Of a DNA stretch of 64,000 nucleotides, positions 22,371 to 34,913 are shown in pieces. The DNA comes from Brachycybe producta (taxonomy: Eukaryota > Arthropoda > Diplopoda > Playtdesmida > Andrognathidae): the NCBI GenBank assembly GCA_036925085.1, contig JAUPFP010000011.1:992001-1056000 (forward strand), written 5' to 3'. Below the pieces are notes generated by a model, which was not told the origin of the DNA, made no database searches, and saw only the letters and a program-made list of their open reading frames with translations. The translations under genes were made by a program, and so were the position numbers. Position 1 is the stretch's first letter. The number at the start of each line of letters is the position of its first letter.

Positions 22371-23219
22371 CAACAGTATTCCAAATTGTAAATGTAGGGG
22401 AACATGCTGAAATCTGTTTTATAACAACTTTTAAAATAAACTTTTCATCATACTGTAGTTTAAAAATAAATGAATTTCACATTATTTTTACATAAATGTT
22501 TTGTGAATGAGTTTCATTTGTCCCCAAGAAGTATATTTGGCATCAAATGTAGTACTTAGGAAGTTAGGATATTATTATATGGTAGTAAAAAGAAGTTCTA
22601 TCATTTTGTTACAATATGGAATAAACTAATTTTAATTTTTATTTGTTTGAATAAGGTTTTTAAAGTATGATTTACAAATAGATATTAATCAGGGCTCACC
22701 CAGAGGATTGTTTCAAAGGAGGGCCAAGTGACAAATGCTAAATAAAAATGAATATATTGGACATAAAATAGCCTTGAATACACACATACACTTGGTCATT
22801 CATCAATAAGCATCTTGTCATAACTTGGTTTTAATATGGTAAATATTAGGGTTCTCTTGAAATAACAATTTTCTTGTGTGAATGTGTGACTGGTATTTTT
22901 TCAAAATTAGGGTGGATTATGATACAAAAGGATGATTTCAGCATTAATTTTCTTGAAAAAAGGTTATTGGAGTTGGGTCCTAAGCCAACTGCTATGTAGA
23001 TTGTGTAATGGTGGGATTCTTCTATCACTTCTGCAAACGGCGTCTGCATCCCGGCGGCCTGTGACCAGACTGGTTTCAATAGTTTTTTTTATCTGAGCAG
23101 CTAGGTAGCTAGTGGTCAATGAAAAAGACAAAATGAAATAATAAACACAAAAATACATAGAGATATACAGGGAGGTTAAAATAATCATTTCATTGTTATT
23201 CATTTTTTTAATTTTCCCT
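22371..23219. other. Intergenic sequence, nothing firm
   Basis: Includes CAGGGCTCACCCAGAGG near 22691, like a hAT end without partner. ACCAGACTGGTTTC near 23063 reappears inverted near 25680. Confidence 0.35.
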
Positions 23220-25110
23220 TTCAGCCTGTCCATGCAACCAACAAGCTAAGTCCAATGACTTAACATTAACATAAAAGCCAGCAGATGATGAAGAGTCTGC
23301 TACATATTGTGGAAGTGAATTCCAAATAGGAATAACCCTATTAAAAAAGCAGTTTTGTTTACAGTTAATACGAGCAGCAGGTGACATGATACACTTCGAG
23401 TGGGACCTAGTGATTGTAGGAAAAATTTTTAAAAAGAACTCCCACTCAGAGGGAAAAATACATATTTAGCCAATATTTTGTATAACAAGACTAAGTCAGT
23501 ATGAAGATGTCTGAGTTCAAGAGTGTGCATTCCAAGGAAATGTAATCGTTGTTTATATAACATATTAGACAAGCCCTTCAAACATTTAGTAAATCTACTC
23601 TGATCTGCCACTATTGCATCAATATCTTGTATGAGATATGGGGACCACATTGAAGAGGCATAACTCAGGATTGGGATTACAAACCCATTAAAGGCCATAA
23701 CTAACACTGTGATTGGACTAGTGGGCAATTCTTTAAATAATATGCCTACTCTTTGATGGTCTTTGGAACACATTACGTTACAATGTGATGAGACATTTAG
23801 CTCATTATTAAATAAGACACCCAGATCTCTGGCTTCTGGAACCAATTTAATGGCACTGCCCATACAGGATAGACTTGATGCCAGCTCCTTGGTTTTAAAG
23901 TCCAGCACCATACAATGTACACTTGTCAATTGATGGAGACTAGTCTGATATGGTAGATAGGGTTCCTTGCAGTTTCACAGGACAACTGGATACACATTTA
24001 ACATGATTGGCATAAAGCCAAGTCTTACAGAGATTGTTTTGTGTTATATCATTAATAAATATACCAAATAGGATTGGTCCCAATACGCTACCTTGGATTA
24101 CCCCACTACCAACTGAGCTAACATGCGAGAGGGTTGATCCACTTGGACTGACTGGAGGCAGTTAGTCAGGAAAGCCTGTATACATCCATAGACAGGGTTT
24201 GCTATACTATATCTAGCAAGCTTGGCTATCAGATGACCATGATCAACCTTGTCAAATGCTGATGTTCCAGACTTCTTTTTATCTATGCAGTGCACAATTT
24301 CCACTAGACAGTCAACAAGTATCGTTGAAGAACGAGTGGGAAGGAACCCTTATTAGTTTGAGGCAAGCAGGTTTATTGATTTCATGTGATTTAATAAATA
24401 TCCCCCAATTAATGTTTTCTATTAGCTTACATATAATACTTGTGAGCGATATCGGAGTATAATTCTTCGGCATTGTACGATCTCCTTTTTAAAGACAGGG
24501 CGTACTATGGCCAATTTCCAGTCGGAAGGTAAACTTCCAGATAGTAAAGATAACTTAAATAAATCACAAATTGGACTGGCAAGCTCTGCAGCACAATGCC
24601 TTAGCACCCTAGCAGAAATTCTATCAGGCCTAGGAGTAAAATTTGGACGTATACTATTAAGCATTTCATAAATTGTGTGCAGATTGAAAGAAGAGAGTGC
24701 TCCAAGATCGGTATAAACTGGTATAGTAAAGTCGTTTGGTATACAATTATTTTGTGAGTATGAGTTAGCAAATTCAAGGTTTAAAAACTCAGCCTATTCT
24801 GCTTCTGAAGAACTAACTACCCCACTTTCTGAAACCAGGTTGGGAATTTTTGCATGATGGCAAAGATGTCTGCACACAAACTTAAAAAGGTGGTAATATC
24901 ATGAATACTAACTGCACCAATTTCAAGTCTGGCAGCATTATCTCTAACTACTTGACAATAGTAAGAGGCAGATTGCTTATATAGAGTGAGAGCTATAGGG
25001 TCATTGGTTCGCTTCCAGTTCTTCCAACACTTCAGTTTATGGTCAAATGCCTTATGGGTACTGCATGGAACATAGGACACTCGTCTAGTAGAAACCATTG
25101 GGGCATATTT
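23220..25110 (-). mobile_element. LINE remnant, CR1/L2-like reverse transcriptase
   Basis: Minus-strand pieces in order. At 24422-24664 is the fingers region (TPRPDRISARVLRHCA, PSDWKLAIVRPVFKK). At 24098-24304 is the palm region with SAFDKVDHGHLIAKL. At 23429-23929 is the C-terminal part with LGVLFNNELN, YASSMWSPYL and a typical tail. The pieces lie in different frames, so the copy is dead. No RNase H domain is seen. Family level is inferred from motif style. Confidence 0.75.
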
Positions 25111-25114
25111 ATTT

Positions 25115-25720
25115 ACTGCATTGAGAACAATAGACTTGAAATTCTACCCAGACTGTTTCTATACTGCACGGAGAGCAGTGGTAAAAGAAGCTTTCTGCTT
25201 CTTTGTGCTTGTTGTAGTTGTTTTGTTGGTGTGTTTACGTGTCAGAAAATGCAAATTGACCCACGACTGATGATACTAACATCAGCCTCGTTCCTTGGTC
25301 ACAAAACCTGTAGGTTTGCCACCCATAGGATTCTTCCGATGCTTTGCAAACAGCGTCTATGATTGCATCTGCAATCTTTTGCATTCATAGCCATATTCGT
25401 GTCCCACCGTGATTCCTCTGGTGCGTCTTGCGACCAAGGATGGTGCTAGTATCATCAGTCATGGGGCAACTTGCTTTTTCCGGCACAGAGATACACCAAC
25501 AAAACAACTAGATCTATAACAAACAAAAAAAACTCGACAGAAAGACCCTTTTACCACTACGTTTGTGTCTGTACTGCTCTCAGAACAGTAGAGATGCAAA
25601 TACACAGTAAAGACGCTGGCCGCACACTGGTTGCCAGTCACAATCGCATCAAAGGAACTGTTCAGATAAAGGACTATTAAAACCAGTCCGGTCGCAGGCC
25701 GCCAGGACGCTGGAAGAATT
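25115..25720. repeat. Imperfect foldback next to the LINE
   Basis: Words at 25160-25310 (GCACGGAGAGCAGTGG, TTGTTTTGTTGGTGTGT, TGATGATACTAACATCAG) reappear as complements at 25440-25600 (CTAGTATCATCAGTCATGG, ACACCAACAAAACAACTAG, CTGTACTGCTCTCAGAACAG). The centre is near 25370. It is an old foldback or two opposed copies of one repeat. Confidence 0.5.
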
Positions 25721-26294
25721 CCACCTTTAAGCTTTTTCCACGAACAGACTCATATTTCTGGTCATTTGTACCTAGGTTATTCGACAATAAAATTTACTTC
25801 CAGAAAATGTTATGCATGTGGAACTTTAAGAGGTTGAAGATTCATAGGGATTCAATTCGGACAAGGCATATTTACAAATGTCATCTTTCAAATTCATTTT
25901 ACATTTGCACGGGAAAAATTGTTATAGTAGGTACTGAGGTGATATGCTGACAGTGTAATTTTAGGCTGCTTTCGGACTAACGGTCCCTCTGCCACAGGTT
26001 CATTGGTCTGCTTGCCGAGTAGTTACTTAAATTTAATTTCTTTTTACTTGGTAATATAATCAAGGGAGAAAATACTCTGAAATTTATGGGGTTCTCAATC
26101 TTCTTACAATGCGTCAATTTAGTGGCACCAGAACACATTGCAACTGTTATTTGGTTTATATTTTTGGGTTTTGACAATGTATTTCGCATGCTGGAATTGG
26201 ACTTTTGTCCCTGTGTAATCGGCCTTCTTGGCTGTTTGCAGAGTAATTTTTCAAATTCAAATTCAGATAGAATGAACTAGTTTATATGGGCACC

Positions 26295-27240
26295 TAACCA
26301 TGCTAGACATTAGTCATAATAGTCGTATGCTCGCCCAATTTTATAATAGTCATATGCTGCGACTATTATGACGAGGGCAATGAGGTTCATGCATTTAAAA
26401 GCAAAAAAATATGCATGAATTCATGCAACAAAAAACAACTAAATATGCCATTAAATATGTACTATGAACAAATCTTATTCAAAATTTCACCCATGAAAAT
26501 TGAAGAAAAATGTTTTATTAGAACTTACATATTGCAATGGCAAACTAGCAACATTTTTTAATTTTCAAATTCAAAACTTCATCGATTTTTGGTCAAAAAA
26601 CTTTAATATTTAGAAAAATTTCTCTGCATCAAAGGATGTACAAGGAGCATAAGTGGTGCAGAGTATCATTTATATCAAGATCATCGTTAATTTCATTTAT
26701 AAGCTGAACCTGATTCTATGTTTCCCTTATAAAAAGCATGTGAAACTCGCGCCCCACAGCGAGTATCTTTGTGGCCCAGCCAATATAACAGTATGTAACA
26801 AAAGTTTTAATGAGAATTTCATACTTTACTTTTCGAAATAAACCTACGTTTCTATAAAAATTGAAGTTTTTTTTTTTGCGGCCCACTTATTCCTAGGCTT
26901 TTTTTTATTCGGCACGTGTTAGCCTTTGAGTTTGACATGCTTGCCTTATACACAATTTTCAGGAAGTCAGAAAAGTTCTGATACCTATTTTTTTATAAAA
27001 AAAAATTGCAAAAATTACAATTTATAAACTTTTTTTTGCCAATTTTGGCAAATGTGCATGCTTTGAAAAAAAATGACAAAATATGGAAAAACATGCATTA
27101 TAATATTCTTATATTTAGCTTCAGCATTATATGAACCATGTTCCTATCTCATTTAGCATGAATTCTGAGCCAGAATACTAAACATGCATTTGCATGAACC
27201 TTCTTGCCCTTATTATGACTAATAGATCTATTTAGCATGG
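26295..27240. mobile_element. TIR element with CCATGCTA…TTAGTCATAATA ends
   Basis: The left end includes CCATGCTAGACATTAGTCATAA and GAGGGCAATGAGGTTCATGC. The right end is the approximate complement (GCATGAACCTTCTTGCCC, TTATTATGACTAATAG, TAGCATGG). The element is about 950 bp with no recognised frame. Confidence 0.5.
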
Positions 27241-27804
27241 GAAGGCATGTTGAGCAGAAAAGCCTCAAATATACAACAAAGTAAATTTACCATTTTCTAT
27301 TATATAGGGCAGTAGAACTAACACTTTTATTTTCTTTTAAAAAACCGGTATATAAGTTATATAATAAAATAAGAAATTTCGCTATTGAAAAAGGAGGGGA
27401 GTAAATGCCCCTCGTGCCAATAGCTGCGGGCGTCCATGGCTGCGTGTATTCTGAAAGTACTGTTAACTTCGTAGTTCATTTTTTGAATATTGCCTCACTC
27501 TTTCCAACAAACACAAGTTTTTTTTGTTCCAAACGTTTCATTTAGTCATGACGTGTAAAATGAACTAGATCGATGTCAAAATGTTGTTTTATTTATTATT
27601 AAAAAACAGTTACTGTTTGCGTTTTTCAAAAACTTTAGTTGCATAGAAGTTCACATCACTTATATAAATATCTATTTTTTGTTGGAGTAATATTTACTTT
27701 ATAGAAGTGTGTTAACTATTACAACAGTTGCACTTGTAGAATGCATGCAACCATTTATGAGTCAATTACGGTTCGACTACATTAGTAGCAGACCTTATGG
27801 AGAC

Positions 27805-27880
27805 CTGGAAAGTCAGGGAAAATCAGCCAAAAAGTCAGGGAAAATCAGCCAAAAAGTCAGAGAAAATCAGCCAAAATGTG
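27805..27880. repeat. Short tandem repeat, 23-bp unit
   Basis: Three copies of GTCAGGGAAAATCAGCCAAA with small variations. Confidence 0.75.
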
Positions 27881-28872
27881 GGAAATTTTATTGACTCTGT
27901 AGTATAGTTTATTGACAGTGTAGCGCCCTTGTTACGGGACTCAAACTTAGGTTCTCTTAGTTTGGGACGGGTACAACCTTAAGCTTGGAGGGCGTATGTT
28001 GCATTAGCCTTATTCCAACACGGTGCTGCGGATCGTTTTCGTTGAAGATCGATAAGAAGATAATGGCAATAAACAGGCGAGACGAATGCAGGTTGACAAA
28101 ATACTTTTCTTAATGTAATTCAACTCTTTGATTACATTAGACAGATGAGAGTTACCCATACAGAATCATGGCGTTGTTTAGCCACCGGACCATTAATGTG
28201 AATGTTTCGAAATAGAAAATTGGCCCCGCAATCAAGACACGGACCTTTATACGAAGTGTAGTAATTTTTAAACGTTATTACATAACATACTGTATAATGC
28301 ACAGCAGCCATTTTTCAACAAAAAGTAACAAATTTATTGAGAAAATTTTTTTAGGATGGGAGAGATTTACTTCATTGCTTAGTCCACTCGAATGCGTACT
28401 TCAATAGTAAATTCAGCCAATGTAAGAACTATTGTTCTTGTTGGCATTTCGCGATTAACTGCAAAATATTATAGTGTGGATAAATTTGTAAAATTAAAAA
28501 AACGGGACACAAAATAGAATTTCAAAAGTAAACATACATTATATCTTAAACTTTTTAAAGTGTAAACGCATGTCAAACAGTTGATTATTCTGTCTTCCAG
28601 GTGCAAAATGAAGAGACACTTGTATGTGTTTTAAAAACTAGAATGGTGGATCAATCAAGTAATGGCATTTTCATGTTTATAGCTTTCAAAATAAGCTTTT
28701 TACTTGAATTTGAACCAGACGATATTGTTTAATTTTTGGTCTATAAAAATTTATTTTTTAAAGATATATATATATCATCATGAAAGTGCCCTTAACACTT
28801 TCTCGTCTCTTTTTAATTTTGACCCTGAAAGACATAATCACACTTCGAAAACAAGTTGTTTCTAAAACATCT
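27881..28872. other. AT-rich spacer
   Basis: No gene or clear repeat is seen. Confidence 0.4.
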
Positions 28873-29345
28873 TAAAGAGACCATTACTTCTAGAAATTTC
28901 TTGTCAAAATAATGTCAAGAATTATTCAACGATTACCAAAACGATTTTTAAAATTTAAAATACGTCATTAATATAATTTAAAAAATTAAAAAATCATTTG
29001 ACTTCGTGTAAATAAACTTTATCAGATAGATGTGCAACCAAACAACAGACATTGGCAACAAAACCCCCCAAAGTAGACTCCTGTACTCGAGTTCTGATGT
29101 GTTGCGATCACCTCACATTACTTTCATTTGAATGTACCATGATTTAATATTTGAATTATTCCACATTTAAGGTTGTATTGGGTTGAATATGAATATGGAA
29201 TACATGTATTTGATTAAAGAATTCTAGAAATGTGAGGACCTTTGCCACAAAAATGGGGGGGGGAGAGAGACTTTCGTTTTTGGTTTTTGGTCGTCGTTTG
29301 GTGACTCAGGAAAAGTGACTTCATTTTTAAGTTTTTTTTAAGTAA
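28873..29345. mobile_element. AAAGAGACCATTA MITE, copy 1 (partial)
   Basis: Closely parallels 40939-41400: TAAAGAGACCATTAC, TCAAGAATTATTC, GATAGATG, AACAACAGACATTGGCAACA, ATTCCACAT and GGTTGTATTG in the same order. The right end has decayed. Confidence 0.65.
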
Positions 29346-30640
29346 TATTTTACAAATACAGTTTATTTGTTGTTCGTAGAACTTTCTTTTGTTGCTATAG
29401 TAAACACGTCCTATTTAAATACAGTGGCATATTGATTGTTTTAATACGTGCATGAAAAAGTGTAAATATTGTTGGATGTCTGCCTCATTGTAGTCTATTT
29501 GAGTCATGTAATAATGCATTGAAGGCTATAAAAAGTAGGATATTTTGTAAATTTATCTTGCGATGCATGCAACATGCGTTCACTAGAGACCAAATGATTA
29601 TACAGTATATCAATAGAAGGTATATTTTTTGTCCTAAACTAGAGGTGTGGTTAAATTAGTGCATGCATGTATTATTATCAGACCTGGGCTTAGATCTTAT
29701 ACACACCAAACGGAATTAGCCTTATTTTAAACCTAATATTAAGGCTTTCAAAGTTGAATAATTAGGTTTTTTTTTATTAATTTCTGCAGAATAGTAGACA
29801 GTAACTGCTAAGATATTTTCATGGATTCGATACTACACTACACCTCAATAATTTGTCTGGATGATGAGTTTCTTTCTTAAAGATGTGTTCATTTCTAGAT
29901 TAAATATTCACTGCTTATTAATAAATTAACACCATTTAATATTAACAATTAAAATGTCACTTAGATATAATCTTTCCTAAATGGTTGACAACAGCATGCC
30001 CGAATTGAGTTGAGTTTAATTCAAATTGAATTGAATTTTGTTTCATCAAATTATTCAGCGGCTTTCAGATGGGTGATTTGTGTTATTTTTGCCATGCTTT
30101 TCTAATTGTAGTCTATGCATACATTGCAGGAGGCCTCCTCCTATCACCATTTTTTTGTAAGTTCTTACTCCTTGAAATTGAAAATGAGTAGTTTATCAAA
30201 ATAATATTTGTTTATAAATGGGCAGCGTTGACGTTAATTTACATGTCACATTTTAGGAAATTCTGTATAACACTAATCTCATTGATTAAAACGCAAACAT
30301 ATTTTTTCTCATGTATAGAAGAATGTTGTGTTTATTGTTGCACTCAATGGCACTGTAAACAATTTGTCCAAAATTATTTTACCACAATTTAAAGATCGGT
30401 TAATTATGTGGTATTCTGAGTGATATACTTTTTTGTTGCAATAAAAATTGTTTATAATAACCACATACAAAATTTTACCTTCTGTTCAAGTGATATACCA
30501 CCATGTTAGGTATAAACCGAGACAGATAAAACCTGGATCAGCATTAAAATAAACATTCAAACACTTTCCTATACTATAAAATGTAATAGGTTTATAATAT
30601 AATGTGAATAGTTTTATTTGATGCGCTGTATTTCTAGATT
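29346..30640. other. AT-rich spacer downstream of gene 4
   Basis: No gene is seen. Confidence 0.4.
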
Positions 30641-30646
30641 TTTATT
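30641..30646 (-). terminator. Poly(A) signal of gene 4
   Basis: Minus-strand AATAAA about 130 nt after the gene 4 stop. A second one lies at 30613-30618. Confidence 0.4.
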
Positions 30647-30777
30647 ACAATTTTAGTACAAAAATGTTCTTAGAATATGACTGACAAATATTTATGATTG
30701 TACATCTATTTATTGTGCAGTTACGTTTTTCAATACATTATTAGTCGATTTAAAAAAAACAATAACCGGTATGCTAT

Positions 30778-31023
30778 TTATAGGTTTAATCCGCCTAAAA
30801 GTCCACCTAACAGTTTATCTAAGATGTCGATCAAATTGCCACCTCCGCCTCCTCCGAATAATGAATTCAATACTCCTTTTAAAAGGGCTGCAACAGCATT
30901 CAGTATTTCTTCTACTTTACTTGGAAGATTTGAAAATAGATTTCCACGTACGTCCAAATTCTCTTTTGTTTGCCATGCGTGGTCATCTTCACCAAATGTT
31001 TTTCCACTTTCGGCAAAAAGAAC
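30778..31023 (-). CDS. Secreted prepropeptide family, gene 4, exon 2 (amphipathic, Gly-rich peptide)
   Basis: Last exon, 81 codons plus stop, joined in phase 0 to exon 1 at 31807-31863 for a 100-residue precursor. The acceptor is CTGAATAG before GTTCTTTTTGCC. Exon 2 starts VLFAESGKTFGEDDHAW, with the likely signal cut after VLFA (residue 23). A 22-residue acidic spacer ends in LDVR-G (residue 45). The remaining 55 residues contain PSKVEEILNAVAALLKGVL, which forms a plausible amphipathic helix, then SLFGGGGGG, then LIDILDKLLGGLLGGLNL. The pattern acidic spacer, single Arg, amphipathic Gly-rich peptide is like many host-defence or membrane-active peptide precursors. That is analogy, not homology. 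Confidence 0.78.
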   Translation of the reverse strand, partial: VLFAESGKTFGEDDHAWQTKENLDVRGNLFSNLPSKVEEILNAVAALLKGVLNSLFGGGGGGNLIDILDKLLGGLLGGLNL

Positions 31024-31357
31024 CTATTCAGTGGTTAAAATTTAAATCAAGAGTTAGTCATTAATTGATTATTGATTGTCAGATCTGTTTTTAATAATCA
31101 CAACTTCAGTAAATATGAAATGCACTAAATATAAAAGTCAGTTATACTACTGGCCAGAGTATACAACACATTTTGCAGTCAGTAGACCTACGTTTTGTCA
31201 TCAGACAAAAATGACACAATCCTAATTTTTTGTGGTAATCCTACTGATGTCACCAGATTTTTTTAAAGACGACGAAAGTATAAAATTCATTAGTGTACTA
31301 CACAATGTGCGCTTATTTTGTATTATGTGATTAATATTATGATCTATTATTAATTAT

Positions 31358-31765
31358 TAGAGGTGGGACGAATCCTAAATTTTCTCGAATCCGAATCCGA
31401 ATCCTAAAAGGTTCTCGAATCTCTCATATAAAAATACTATATTATTCATTAAGAAGATACAAATAAATGAAATTATATTAAATTATTAATAATTAAGAAT
31501 AAAAAATAAGTGTGGCACTCAGGGTCGCCACAAGGTGATGATATTGGTGATCCGGGTACCACCGAAATTGCAACAATCGCCGTTTTATTGTTAGTGAACG
31601 TTTCTATTGGACGTCTAATTTTACCAATGTTTTTAACAGTTTTTTTTAAGATTATGATTCGAAAGATTCAAAAGACAAAAAAAAAGCTTTAAGATTATTA
31701 AGTTTTCGAATCTCGAATATTTTTCGAAATTCGCGTGATTCGAGGATTCAAATGGCCCATCCCTA
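31358..31765. mobile_element. hAT MITE in gene 4 intron (408 bp, perfect 8-bp TSD)
   Basis: Left end TAGAGGTGGGACGAATCC. The right end, on the other strand, reads TAGGGATGGGCCATTTGAATC. Both flanks are TTAATTAT (31350-31357 and 31766-31773). The interior repeats TCGAATCC words. Confidence 0.85.
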
Positions 31766-31806
31766 TTAATTATGATCTTATTATGAAACGGTGCAATATG
31801 TTTTAC

Positions 31807-31863
31807 CTGACTGCAAATGACCACCAAAAACAGAAGAGCAGCAGCTTTCACCATGTTGTTCAT
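31807..31863 (-). CDS. Gene 4 exon 1: signal-peptide exon
   Basis: Nineteen codons, MNNMVKAAALLFLVVICSQ, then donor GTAAAACAT. The intron is 783 nt. About half of it is a hAT insertion. Confidence 0.82.
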
Positions 31864-31954
31864 TGTTAATTTTTAAAATAAAGTAAATGACTAGTTGACC
31901 ACATGTGGGGGTACCTGTTTTAATTAATGTGTTTTTGTCCAGCTGCTTTCGCTT

Positions 31955-31963
31955 CTTTATATA
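31955..31963 (-). promoter_or_regulatory. TATA box of gene 4
   Basis: Minus-strand TATATAAAG within GGTATATAAAGAAGC, 91 nt above the ATG, the same distance as in gene 1. Confidence 0.6.
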
Positions 31964-32699
31964 CCAATCAAAGTGAGATTAAACTTTATTAAAAAAAATC
32001 ATAACGTTGACATAGCTTCTTTTTTTTACTATGTGACTTGTATTAATTGAACAAGTGGTGAACAAAAAAAAAACATTCACCAAACTACTGTTGTGGTAGT
32101 TTACATAAACATACTGGTGAGCTTCCTATTGTTGTTCAGGAAACAATTTTTGGCATGACCTCTGGCTATTTCTGGTGAAACAAACAATTATTTAGCTGAT
32201 TACTTAATAAAGTTGTAAGCAATGTATAACATACTGTATTTGTTGTATACAACTGTTGGCTGGTTACCATTTTCGAAGCGTTTTATTGCAAGTTTCAGCT
32301 GTGTATATTTGCAACACGATAAAACAGCAAATTCTAGTTTGAATATTTTAATACAGGACTATTGTTCTTTGTATTATAATTTGAATAAAACTGTACCCCC
32401 ATCCCCAACTGTGCCTAATTAAATGTAATAATTTATAATAAAAAATGTCGCAACTGCTACTGCACAGTGATTATCGTATTAATAAATAGCATGCATGTTT
32501 AATTATTGACTCAAACTACTTTTGGCAGTAAATGTGCATAACAGTATGTTTAGCCACATAGAATTTTTTTTAGGAATTTGTTTGACAAATTTTCTGGGAA
32601 GAGGAATGCCTTCCAAACTGTTAAAGTTTTTTTAAAATTTGTGTTGAGTATTATATTTCTGTTTCTTTTGATGCTTTTGTTTACAGTAAATTTCCTGCA
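31964..32699. other. AT-rich spacer
   Basis: Nothing recognised beyond the gene 4 promoter. Confidence 0.4.
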
Positions 32700-34530
32700 A
32701 TAATATACGTATTGATGGAAACATTCTTCGAGCATGTTAAACCAAATCTCAACGGAGGAGATATCTTGCAAGCCTTTGCTGAAAATGTGATATTAATTAT
32801 CACAGGAAGATCAGTTAAAGCTATTGAAGGAAAGATAGGGCCAGTATTGGAAAAATGCCTTGAATGGGCTGAGAGATCTAAGTTGCAATTTTCAGTATTA
32901 AAGACAAATGCGATTTTTTTCCAGCCACAAATATCATAAGACATCCTAAGGTTGTTTTAATGGGAGTGAAATAAAACTAGGGGATAATATCAAATACCTA
33001 GGCCTATACATAGATGAGAAATTTCAGTGGTTGAGCCACATCAAAAGAATACAATAAAAGAGAATGCGGATGACAATAAGACTGTTTTATATATGCGGTA
33101 GTGAGTGGGGGTGAAACTGGCTACCCTAAAGCAAATATATATCAGATGCATAGAGCCAATGATACTTTATGGATCTGAGATATGGGGGATGAAGTCAAAG
33201 GATACAAGAATTAGATCCTGATTAGATGCTATACAAAGGCCCTTCTTGAGAGCAATGAGTAAAGCATATAAAACAATGTCAAACAAAGCCCTCCAGGTTA
33301 TTACAAGCTGCCCCCATTGTGGCTTAAAGCTGAAATAAATTATAACAATATAATGAAAGCTAAGTATTGGGAAAGTCTTGACACTCTATTGCCCATACAG
33401 ATGAGGGAGCATCCAAGCCTTAGTCTTACCCACGTAATAGAGGAATGGTCTCCTAGGTTTTATCGATGGGTCAAAAATAAAGGGGAGGCTAGGTGCAGCA
33501 CTTATACTAGTGGAAGGCGATGAAAAGGTTAAGGACTGGAGAGCCCGCCTTCCAGATGAAAGCACTGTCTTTCAAGCAGTGGTAATGGCTCTCTATATGG
33601 TAGCGACCTACATACTCTTTTAAAAAAGTTCAGGGCAAATAATATCTATTGTATCAGACTCTCAGACAGTGCTGGAAGTCATATCTATAGGGGACAAGAA
33701 ATATGCTAATGCCTATAATGCAAACAGAAAGATTAGTCAAATCATGGGAAGAGGACAATGTATCCTTAATGTGAGTAAAAAGCACATGCAGGCTTCCGCT
33801 GGAACGAAGAAGTGGATAGTCTAGCAAAACAAGCGACTCAGAACAAAACAATAGTCCAACTAAAAACACCCCTAGTATGGATAAGCCGACAAATGAAACA
33901 TCTTGAGACTGTCCATTGGCAGCAAGACTGGGACTTGACCGAGAAAGGTAGAGAAACATATAAATGGCTGCCAAAGTCGACCCTAAGGGGCGACTTGTAT
34001 CGGGTAAGATTACCCAGGTTATAACTGGCCATGAGGATTTCTTCCGATATAGGGCCCATTTCAACCTTAACCGCAATGGTGAGGGCAGTAGCAGAATGTG
34101 TCCTTGTGGGTTAGAAGAAGACACTATTGACCACTTACTATGGAGATGTACATATGGATATATCATAGAAGAAAGAGATAGGCTCAGCAGAGCCATTGGA
34201 GATCATAATCAGCCATGGCCTTGCGAAGTACGTAAACTTATGAGTAAGAATCTGCTCGGAGCATTTAGAAGCTTCTGTAAGAAAATCCTCAGCACTCAAG
34301 AGTAACTATAATTTTTTACTGTCGAAAAAGCGTTGACCGATCCCTGTCGGTTAGCACCCGGCAGAGTGATGGGCAACCCCGGGCCCAGTTCTGACCTGCC
34401 GTGGGCATAACTGGGGTGACCGTGGTCAAAAGTGACTACGGTAGCCATACGTTGAGAACGGGTAAAAAAGTTACGCCCCGTGGGCATAAACCCTCGACAA
34501 AATTATGACTTGATTAAGCAAGTAACGAAA
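32700..34530 (+). mobile_element. LINE remnant with RNase H (R1/I-like), 5' truncated
   Basis: Plus-strand frames hold the second half of a reverse transcriptase (LQAFAENVILIITGRS at 32769, where the family has FADD), then an RNase H-like segment near 33650-33840 and a C-terminal zinc-knuckle-like motif MCPCGLEEDTIDHLLWRC near 34100. From 34310 a GC-rich 3' UTR follows (GGGCAACCCCGGGCCCAG, GTTACGCCCCGTGGGC), ending AAATTATGACTTG. Several frame breaks make it dead. The UTR recurs alone at 45582. Confidence 0.75.
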
Positions 34531-34693
34531 ATGTCATACACTTAGTGGGTTTTTTTGAGCGAGGCTTTTTCCCACAAACATGGTCTTCTTAGAGGTCCAC
34601 AACTGGGCGGGTCCAGGCTGACTAGCTGTCCGGCACCTTGGTGCGACAAGTGAGAAAGTGGGTGAACAAAGTGCCCTAATACCCTTTGGGGTG
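34531..34693. other. Short GC-richer spacer
   Basis: Between the LINE tail and a TA-rich tract. Nothing recognised. Confidence 0.35.
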
Positions 34694-34913
34694 GGTGTGA
34701 TGTAGAATCATATATATATATCATATATTATATATATGTTATATATGTATATATATTTTATATGTATATATATATGTATATGTATATATACATATACATA
34801 TATGTATATATATATGTATATGTATATATATGTATATATATATATGTATATGTATATGTATATATATATGTACATGTATATATATATATATATGTACATG
34901 TATATCTGTATAT
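34694..34913. repeat. TA/TATG-rich microsatellite
   Basis: About 220 bp of (TA)n interrupted by TGTA words. Tyr/Ile/Met/His frames across it are artefacts. Confidence 0.9.

Noticed and set aside
22014-22410. A plus-strand gene with Thr-Pro-Lys-x-Tyr repeats
   Set aside because: The repeat changes frame between units and no start or splice context is convincing. Treated as a degenerate minisatellite.
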